Assembly: GCA_022478985.1 (NCBI GenBank)
Contig: JAKSZP010005268.1
Span: 248,001 to 312,000 of the forward strand
DNA: 64,000 bases
Reading direction: 5' to 3'
Origin: Massospora cicadina
Lineage: Eukaryota; Entomophthoromycota; Entomophthoromycetes; Entomophthorales; Entomophthoraceae
Below the pieces are notes generated by a model. The model saw only the letters and a program-made list of their open reading frames with translations. It ran no database searches and had not been told where the DNA came from. Of the stretch, positions 56,501 to 64,000 are shown one piece after another. Positions within the stretch are counted from its first letter, which is position 1; the number at the start of each line of letters is the position of its first letter. A program made the translations under genes and the position numbers.

Positions 56501-57000
56501 TGGGGTTCAGCTCAGGAACAGTCATTAAATTCTCTGAGAACTGCTTTGACCATAGCACCTGTTTAATTCATCCTCAATTCAACAAGCCTTTCTTTTTACA
56601 TACAGATGCAAGCAATGTCGCTATTGGTGTTATATTATCCCAGTGTGAAGAAGAGAAAAATATCATCCCATCACTTTCTATAGCAAAACTTTGTCTAAGG
56701 CTGAACGGAATTACAGTGTCACTGAGAGGGAGTGTTTGGCCGTAATTCTAGCTATCAAGCACTTCCGTCTCTTCTTATATGGTAACCGTTTCACTGTTAT
56801 TACTGACCATTCTTCCTTAAGATGGTTGCGGAACATGAAGGATCTTAACAGGAGGTTGTCCTGTTGGGCTTTAAGATTACAAAGTTACATTTTTCCATTG
56901 TTCATCACTTGGGTGCTCAACATCAAAATGCTGATGGTTTTTCCAGTTGCCTATTCTGACCTTGAAACTAAAAACAGAAGAACGCTTATATAATCTTATT
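56501..57000 (+). pseudogene. RNase H of element G
   Basis: 'FFLHTDASNVAIGVILSQCE' (56591-56650) is the catalytic start. After a frameshift come 'SKAERNYSVTERECLAVILA' and 'VITDHSSLRWLRNMKDLNRR' (56691-56860). The ADxLSR-type end is decayed to 'QNADGFSSCLF' in a shifted frame near 56925. Confidence 0.9.
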
Positions 57001-57089
57001 GGATGACTAAAGTTGTGGAATTGAGAAACTGAAGAGGATTGAGCCTTTCTAAAATAAATTACCAAAGATACTTTGATTAGGGATGGAGC

Positions 57090-58198
57090 TTTGCATAAGA
57101 AAGTCAAGTCCAGATGGTTGCCCTTTCTGCATCCCAACTCTAGATTACAACGTTGTAATGGAAAGGCATGAACAAGTCAGTCATAGCAGCTTAAAGAAGA
57201 CTCAGGAATGGTTGAAGACTCAATATTTTGAAACATCATGATTTTATCATCTGAGAGACTCTTGACTCATGTCTTATTTGTAAACGCCCTGGACTACTAA
57301 CCCTACATTTCAATATCAAGTTATGCCTCCAACTAAAGCATTTGAGGTGGTCAACATTGATGTTGTAAGTTCTTTTCCTCGGGGATTGCATGGACATCAG
57401 TATATCATTATGGCTGTCAACCATTTAACTAGATGGGTTGGGGCCATTTCCATTGCCACCCCCTCAGCTAAGTCTAGGGCGCTATTCTTATACAAGCATC
57501 TCATTTCTCAACATTGGCGTCCTAAGGTCCTTATGTCAGATAATGGAACTAACTTCACCTCGCAACTTATACAGGAGTTATCTAAATTATTTAACACTGC
57601 TCAGCGATTTGTTATCCCATATAATCCATCTACCATTGGTCCATTGAACGAGTTAATGGAACCCTAGTCACAATTCTAAGGAAGATGGCATCCACTGACC
57701 CAACTCAGTAGAATTTCTATTTTCCTAGTGCCTTGTTTGCATATTGGTTAAGCTATCATCACATTATCAAGATGTCACCTTTTAAGTGCATATATGGGTG
57801 TGATCTTTCAGTCCCTTCTAGTATCCAGACAATCCTTGAGGGAAGCATTCCAGAAAATATGATTTGATTATGAGGAATCTGGCCAACAAGATTATCTATC
57901 TTCAAGCTCAAGCAATTTAGTCAAATAAAACAACCACTCAAAAAGAGACTCAATTAAGCAATCAGCATAAACCTGCCTTACCTGTTTACCAGATTGGGTA
58001 TTATGTTATGTACTATCATTCTCGGCCTGGTGGGTGAACTGAAGAGTTAGGAACTAATTGGTCTGGTCCTATCAAGTTATATTTAAAAAAGGATTAGAGT
58101 ATTTTATTGTTCATGTTAACACCGGCATAGTGATAAATCATATTCATCCTAAGTTTTTAAATAGTCACCCTCCACTGCAAAGAATCTTGAATGGGAAG
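57090..58198 (+). pseudogene. Integrase of element G
   Basis: HHCC: 'HEQVSHSSLKKTQEWLKTQY' (about 57169-57228) and 'SCLICKRPG' near 57270. Core frame 57323-57667: 'FEVVNIDVVSSF' (first Asp), 'YIIMAVNHLTRWV' and 'LMSDNGTNFTSQLIQEL' (second Asp). The Glu lies in 'IERVNGTL' in a shifted frame near 57643-57668. 'MSPFKCIYGCD' follows near 57771. A C-terminal open frame (58058-58303) has 'VIFKKGLEYFIVHVNTGIVI', just after a 'GPI' at the GPY/F position. All catalytic acids are present, but frames are broken. Confidence 0.9.
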
Positions 58199-58536
58199 TG
58201 TCAGGATTTCACCAAATTCTCTTGTCTCCAAAAGTTCCACTCCATCAATTCCCCTGGCATCATCAGAAGGAGAGAGCAATATATCTCAATCTATCAAAGT
58301 TAACAATTAATCTCATCCCAATCAACCGATTGAAGATTTGATCATGCAAGATTAATTTTCTCTGATAGATTATGAGCCATCACAAAGCCTATAAATATTC
58401 CTTCTTTTTGATAATAAGAATTAGTTCAAATTATAATCTATATTTTCGTTTAATTTTATCACTTTTTTGGAGAATCTGCTCAGTGTAACTTCAAGAAAAA
58501 ACCTGCACCATTGAAATGTAATTCAAAACTTCTAGA
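58199..58536 (+). repeat. 3' LTR of element G
   Basis: Starts TGTCAGGATTTCACC and ends ACTTCTAGA, followed by TSD CTGGT (58537-58541). A purine-rich gaatgggaag lies directly upstream. Confidence 0.88.
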
Positions 58537-58541
58537 CTGGT
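58537..58541. repeat. TSD CTGGT, right flank of element G
   Basis: Matches 52174-52178. Confidence 0.85.
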
Positions 58542-59500
58542 CAGCTGTTATAATCCTTGTGCAGTAATTATTGAACATTTTTCCTGATCTTCTTTTGGCA
58601 AATTGCCTTGCAAATAGCCCAAAGTTAGGTCCTTAGACAAAAAGTATCTTGCCTCCCCCAGGCAATCAAGAACATCATTGATTCAGGTAAGTGGATAAGA
58701 GTATTTCTTATTGATCTTAATTAATTAATAATAATTGATCACTACTTGATTTGATCCATCTTTCTTTTCTACCAAGAGTATCAGGCACACCCATGGGTAA
58801 AATGACAGAACGAGTAACCCATGTTTCACTAATCCAATAATTTTATTGCTGGCCTCTGCTTCTACAACTCTTGACCTTCAAACAAGTCTCATTCTTATTG
58901 GCAGGTATTCCCCAGTATTGACTTTGTGAAGTACATACTTTACACATCCAAAGTCATAAGTGTTCTGAGCAAATATCTCCAAATATTATTCAAATAATTG
59001 GAGCACATCCTCCTTGCTGATTCTCAGTTATATTGGCTAGCTGCTCATGATCCACTAATATGTAGACTTTTTGGCAGTTTCCAGCAGCAATCCCATTTGG
59101 GAATTAATCTAAATTATGAAAGGCACTAAGTTATATTGTCAGTATCAGGTGTAGAAATGCAATCAACTGACTCATTTTTATTACATTGGCTTCTCTCCAA
59201 GATTGGCTAAGAGCAATCATATTTCTCCATGACCTGGTATTATGCTCCCTTGTGCCACCAACAAATCAATCCTCGATTTTCTCCATGGATTGACAATTTC
59301 CCCATATAGCTATTCTGGGAGTTCCATTGTTAACCCAGAGTTAACTATGAGTTGGGCTCCCAGTGGCATAGTGTTCATTGCATTCATCATTAGGGTATTC
59401 CGTGATTCTCCATAATTTCCATCAGTATTGCTTACCATTTTAGTACAACTCAGTTATACCAAATGAGAATAATGTCATCACTATAAAGCATGTTGACAAA
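58542..59500 (-). pseudogene. RT N-terminus and protease-RT linker of F
   Basis: Next to the G insertion the minus strand reads 'ITAQG' and 'QLT'. Further right are the 'DCLGEARYFLS' equivalent near 58635-58665 and motif 1 'VLIVEKKDGSNQV' near 58740-58785. Linker remnants run to about 59500. It joins to 52173 when G is removed. Confidence 0.75.
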
Positions 59501-59960
59501 GTTATTCCTCTTTGTCAGCGGGGTTTCTCCCTCCCTCTAGTACACCAAAGGCAACGTCTGCCCCAATATCATCAGGGTGTTCTCTTAAAAGTTGCATTTC
59601 ACCCCATATTTTCTCATAAACTCCATCTTAATAAGTATATCATATTTTGGATTCTCCAGCACTATAGTAGGAGCTGACACCACCAGCAATACAAACTGAA
59701 GTGGTAGAGCACAGTTGGCTCCAAATGAGATGGTAATGTCTGTTCCGGCCATTCTGTACTCTTTTCAATGCTCCAAATCTGGAAAGATCTTCATGAGCTT
59801 CACTAATTTGGTGGAAACAATGTTGATCGGCGCTCCACTATCAATTATTGCTTGCACTATTTTCCTATTGATTAGAATATCAACATAGTTACACTCCAAG
59901 TACAACAATAAAGTATTTACTGAAGGGATAACATCCTTATTCAACAAATTAAGTGTGATT
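59501..59960 (-). pseudogene. Aspartic protease of element F
   Basis: The frame 59947-59765 has 'NTLLLYLECNYVDILINRKI', then 'VQAIIDSGAPINIVSTKLV' with an intact D-S-G active site. Downstream, after a stop, remnants match 'GANCALPLQFVLLVVSAPTIV' (59640-59720). Closest to protease of B. Confidence 0.87.
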
Positions 59961-61554
59961 TATTAGAGCGGATAAATCAGGGAATGACTCCTTGATTGCA
60001 CTTATAGATAAGAAAACGTTCGCATCATTCAACTTCATTTACTAAGTCTTCAGGGCTCTCAGAGGATCTGATTTTCTCTGCTAACTGTCATGTGTAAGGC
60101 CAAGCAACCTCATTAATGATTTTGGGGTTGATCCCCATTGCTTTGGCTTAAGTTATTGTGTTAACATCCATGTTGACCACCTGATGGAGCGGATCAGGCG
60201 CGTCATCATCCACAAATAGGTCAGAATTATTGATTTCATTGTTCACTATATCAAGAGGGACAGGTTTATCAGCAGTATTAGAACGTCCCTGGTCTATACT
60301 GCTGGTCCTTTTCCCAATTCTGAACCAGTTCTTTTGTTCTGAACAAGATTGATCTGATACTTTGGCTTTTTGCCCAACACTGGGCAATTACATGGCCAGG
60401 TTTCCCGCATTAAAAACAGCAGATTGACAATTTTCCGCTCATCTTTGAGCTTCAGGTTTATTTCCCATCACAATTTGACTCTCAGACTCTTTAGACGGTT
60501 CAGCAAACTTGACAATATCTTGAGCCTTTGTTTGAATCATTTTAAAGGTGCGATTGGGAGCTTTAAACGTGGCTTCAAGCATCTTCAGATGGTCCAACAT
60601 CTGCGAGGTTGTTGTCTGAGTTACTAGTGCCACTTCCATAATTTGATGTAGTTTCAGTAGGGCCAAAGTGCCACCTGCATGCCTATGTGTGCATCAAAGT
60701 CAGTAAGCACTTTTGCCCCTGCCAATATCTTGGATTCTTAGTAGAACCAATTGACAAAGCTAGCCAGAGTCTCATCCTTGAAGAATTGTATTTCCATAAA
60801 TTCTTGTTTGAAATTTTTCATTTAGGTAGAAATTCCAAACTCTAGCATACTTGCTGATTTTGCTTCAACTTACGACTAGTTGTAACCATTGAGGTGAGGT
60901 AGCATCAGATTATGGCAATCAGTGCTAAGACATATCATTAAGGTTACCACTTTCTGCTGGTCTGCATAATTAAACATGGTCATCTCAAAGGGATGGAAAA
61001 ATTCTGGGGCGTTATCCTGGTAAAAGGTGGGCAATATCAGCATATTTTGAAATTCCTTAGTTACTCCACTCATAGGAGATCCTTGCCCAACAACTTGAGT
61101 AGCCATAGGAGTGGCTTTGGGAGTCATTTCCAACACATCAGCAAATGATTTAGGCATATTTTGGGGCAGATAGGTCTTCCCAGTTGGAGTTTTTCATGCA
61201 TTTTTCAGCCTCGTTTGCCTCAAATTGCGCACAATCACATTTTTGAATTTCCAACTATTAAATAGCTATATCATGTTTACGTATCCTTATGAAAATTACA
61301 GACACGTTCTCAGTATGCTTCGATTTTGGTCATTTGGTTAAAACTTACTTAATAAGTTCACCCTCTTTCTGCTTCAAAAGGCAATTTTCCACACAAGTCA
61401 TTATTCACATTTCCCACTTGTTCAAGCATTTCTTCTGCTTTAATTACACGCTCCTCCAAGATATTGACATCAGCTTGAGATGCAAGCTAAGAACATTCTG
61501 ATTGACAGTCTGTAACTCTATCAAGAGCTTCTAAAGCTCATTATTATAAGACAT
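59961..61554 (-). pseudogene. gag of element F
   Basis: The ATG at 61554-61552 reads MSYNNELxK, as in B. 61157-60876 carries 'MPKSFADVLEMTPKATPMAT' and 'YQDNAPEFFHPFEMTMFNYA', the capsid N-terminal part. 60666-60439 has 'TSQMLDHLKMLEATFKAPNR'. 60387-60148 has 'VPLDIVNNEINNSDLFVDDD'. A Cys-rich knuckle-like spot near 60400-60425 is too decayed to define. Several stops. Confidence 0.8.
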
Positions 61555-61592
61555 TGTGGATTGAAATAAGCTTTTTGCAACTCAACTACCCA

Positions 61593-61607
61593 CTGTAGTG
61601 AGCACCA
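61593..61607 (-). other. Primer-binding site of element F
   Basis: Minus-strand TGGTGCTCACTACAGT, two bases from the LTR; the 13-base core is unchanged. Confidence 0.8.
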
Positions 61608-61609
61608 AT

Positions 61610-62605
61610 TGTTAAAATCTGGGCTGCTTACATGAGAGCTCGCTTCTGCTCCCTGATTTTAACTGCACAGATTCTTGACCATCTTGTTTAAATCTGAAAG
61701 GAATTGATTAACAGGTGCAATTATAGTATGAAGACTATTATTAAAGTTGATTGCCCAAAGGCCACGTTGAGTAAAGGGCTCAACGATAACAGGGTGCTTC
61801 TTCTTTTTGACTATATGTTTGATCCAATAGGGAGCAATTTAATTTTCCCTTCACACAGTGTCAAGCGGAGATTTTATAGCAACAACCTAAGGATATTCAA
61901 TCCTTACACTTTTATCCCAAGAGTAAGCTACACAAACAATGTATAAATAACTAAGTTATTATCAAGTTTAAATCTAATTTTATTAGGGAATATTTAGGAG
62001 ATTTTATAGTATAATCGGCGCACAACTTTTTAGCTGTCCGCTGGAAATCAATTATTTGTTCCCCTATATTGGGTTGACCCTTAAGTTTTAGACACCAGTC
62101 TTGTTGGGTATTCTTGCCTTAATTTCTTTAGGTAACGTAATCCTCAGTGTTTGGTGACAAATTTATTGTTAAAAACTCAATACCAATTGATTTAGTTGTG
62201 TTGGCTGATGATAATTTTACCATTTGTCACAAGCATTAGAAAGCCTAGGTAGTTTCTGATGACTCACCATCCGTTTGGCTGTTAAATTTCCCATAATAAT
62301 TTAGCTGTCAGGTGCTGCTCTCTTCATGAATTATTGCTTGATACCTTTGGGATGATCCTTAACAAAAATATTTTTTTAGTTTTTGACCATTGCCAAAGGA
62401 TTAAATTGTCCCACCCCAATAATTTGACTATCAAGTGTTATTACCTCATCAAATTCTTGCTCAATATTGTCAGAGATGATTCCTGACAAATATTGACTAA
62501 CACTTTAGTTGGAAACTATCACTGATGTATATGATTGTAACCACCAAATGTCAATTTACTTATTTGTTCAATAGGTTAGATAATGTGGTCATCTGAATTC
62601 CAACA
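61610..62605 (-). repeat. 5' LTR of element F
   Basis: Partner of 47888-48877. Plus-strand ends TGTTAAAATCTGGG and AATTCCAACA. Followed by GTTGG (62606-62610). Confidence 0.9.
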
Positions 62606-62610
62606 GTTGG
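62606..62610. repeat. TSD GTTGG, right flank of element F
   Basis: Matches 47883-47887. Confidence 0.8.
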
Positions 62611-64000
62611 TAAGTTTAGCCAACAACACCAATATAGATCTGGCATAAGCTAGCTTTAGGTTTCCCAGGCAGGTTATCATTTACTTGGTGGACAGTTTGT
62701 CTAGGCCTCAGAATTACAGTAGGTATCCAGAGGGGACATTAACATAGAACCAGGTGTTGGCAATGACTTGGGACTTCAGGCTTATTACTGTCGCTCTAGA
62801 CAAGTAGATCAGCATGTCTCCTTGCCCTTCAATGGCAAGGGGGCAATTGGACTCAATTTTCCTTTCATAATGTATGAGACAATCAATTCAGTCCTAACTC
62901 TCCAAAAAGAAGTCTCAGGCCTTAACCTCCTTCTGAAGTTTCAAGAGTTTTCAAAGACCAGGAAGGCCTGATGCCCTAGTAGGTATAGAAAGCCGTTATT
63001 ATAATGAACTACTGCTGAGTAGTCACAAAGGAGCTGAGTTCCAAGTAACAGGTCATAGCTAGGGTTATCCAGCGTGACAGCGGGAGTATTTAAGTAGAGC
63101 TTTCAAAGTCGTAAGGGTAGGCAAGAATAGGCTTATAGATAAAGTACATTATGAACAAGCTTTGCCATATTCCATATATTGGGAAAAGTCTGGAGTGATC
63201 TTGATGCACTTCATTATCTTAGATGATATAACGTTCAGGGGGGAGCCACTTTCAACTATGGTGTGTACTGGAAGCTTATGAACTCAAACTGCAACGCAGG
63301 TAGCCAGACTTCTGAACCGAGGAGATAGCATGAGAAGCATGGAAAGTCATCAGATGAAGAGTAATTAATATTAATTTTCTTATTTATCAACGGGTACCAA
63401 AACTTCTTCTTCAGGTATGATAGCTCCAGGATAGTTCAAGGTTATGGAGGATTCTTGTTGCGTAGTAGAAATATAAGCATGGGGCGCCATGTTCTACATG
63501 CTGACGGCCCCTTTCCTGAATCCTCTGAAAGTTGTTTCCAGCAGTTCTTGGCGCTATGTCTGAACCGTTACAGCAGGTGCATTGAAGTCTATGGTTCTTC
63601 TGGATTTTGACTAAATTGAATCGTGGACAGTTAGAGGAACCTGAAGGGGTAGCTGTAGAGTGTAGAGTCTTTACTGGGATCTCGTTAAAAGCTTCCTTGA
63701 ATTCCCAGATGCAGGTAAAACCATTCTTCTGTCCAATCATTTGCACTTGAACCTCAGATTAGGTTACAAACATGGATATGACAATGGTAATAGCTTCATC
63801 CAAGGTAATTTGATTGGTAGTGACCATCGGTTACACTTGGGAATAAGAACAGAAGGCTACTCTATAGGGCTTTCCCCTTTATTAAGGCGGATACCCATGA
63901 ATGCTTGTTTTAGGGTAACCATGGTTTATTGCTGCCAATTCTTGTATTAAGGCCGTACAGACCTGTTCCCAGGGTGTTGTACTCTTTCAAATGAGGATTC
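62611..64000 (-). mobile_element. Ty3/gypsy element H, right part: linker, protease, gag, runs off the window
   Basis: The minus strand continues the H linker up to the F junction. The protease active-site stretch is 'TIVESGSPLNVIS' at about 63220-63260 (catalytic Asp now Glu), followed by 'MKCIKITPDFSQYMEYG'. The frame 63746-63411 is probably the C-terminal part of gag. It contains 'PSGSSNCPRFNLVKIQKNHR' and a Cys-Thr-Cys-Cys patch, but I cannot show a CCHC knuckle. The 5' LTR and PBS must lie beyond 64000. Confidence 0.75.

Larger units (their letters stand above)
52179..58536 (+). mobile_element. Ty3/gypsy element G, + strand, inserted in F
   Basis: Short LTRs (52179-52517 and 58199-58536, about 340 bp), PBS 52519-52535, a gag region with a collagen-like segment, protease, linker, RT, RNase H, integrase with GPY/F-like end, purine-rich 'gaatgggaag' before the 3' LTR. 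TSD CTGGT. About 6.4 kb. It is the only element right of 21.9 kb on the + strand. Confidence 0.92.
47888..62605 (-). mobile_element. Ty3/gypsy element F, inserted in H, carrying G and a solo LTR
   Basis: LTRs 47888-48877 and 61610-62605, TSD GTTGG. Minus-strand order from the right: PBS, gag, protease, linker, RT (cut by G at 52173/58542), RNase H, integrase (cut by a solo LTR), tail, 3' LTR. Related to B and E by gag and protease sequence. Confidence 0.9.

Noticed and set aside
1..64000. CRISPR arrays, prokaryotic operons, tRNA or rRNA genes
   Set aside because: No regularly spaced identical repeats, no Shine-Dalgarno-led gene clusters, and no cloverleaf-like sequence beyond the tRNA-complementary primer sites were seen.

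Overview
This 64 kb window contains no host gene that I can recognise. It is a graveyard of nested, mutated Ty3/gypsy LTR retrotransposons in AT-rich DNA. I see no bacterial operons, ribosome binding sites, tRNA or rRNA genes, or CRISPR arrays. The source is a eukaryote with a repeat-inflated genome. Two Ty3 lineages occur together: chromoviruses with a C-terminal chromodomain, and a non-chromoviral group whose RT reads 'DLxSGYWQI'. A filamentous, possibly early-diverging fungus fits this, but it is only an inference; an animal or another protist with a large genome is not excluded.

Left part (1-21.9 kb), all identifiable elements on the + strand. 1-3.8 kb has only unassigned minus-strand coding fragments. 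Chromovirus 'I' (4889-11277) has two LTRs of about 710 bp, a purine tract before its 3' LTR and the target-site duplication (TSD) GAAAT. It sits in the integrase (IN) gene of an older relative, 'K' (4191-4888 plus 11283-about 13060). Next come a GYWQI-type relic 'L' (RT and RNase H at 13.87-14.7 kb) and another chromovirus relic 'M' (18.3-21.9 kb: RT, RNase H, IN, GPY/F, chromodomain).

Middle part (21.9-45.1 kb), all on the minus strand and nested three deep. Element 'B' (27056-36549, TSD ATGAT) lies in the integrase gene of 'D' (26002-41782, TSD ATCAG). 'D' lies in the RT gene of the older 'E' (21916 to about 45.1 kb).

Right part (45.1-64 kb). Minus-strand element 'H' is split by 'F' (47888-62605, TSD GTTGG). 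F's integrase is split by a solo LTR (50318-50871, TSD GGCCC) and its RT by the opposite-strand element 'G' (52179-58536, TSD CTGGT). At each mapped junction, removing the insert and one TSD copy restores a recognisable Pol sequence, so the relative order of insertion can be read directly.

B, D, E, F and G share one primer-binding site (core TGGTGCTCACTAC) 1-3 bases from the LTR although their LTRs differ. Chromovirus I lacks it. All elements carry stops, frameshifts or lost catalytic residues and look non-autonomous. The least ordinary contents are a collagen-like Gly-X-Y repeat in the Gag region of G, an extra segment with opposite-strand ORFs inside B, and peptide tails or repeats next to or inside LTRs.
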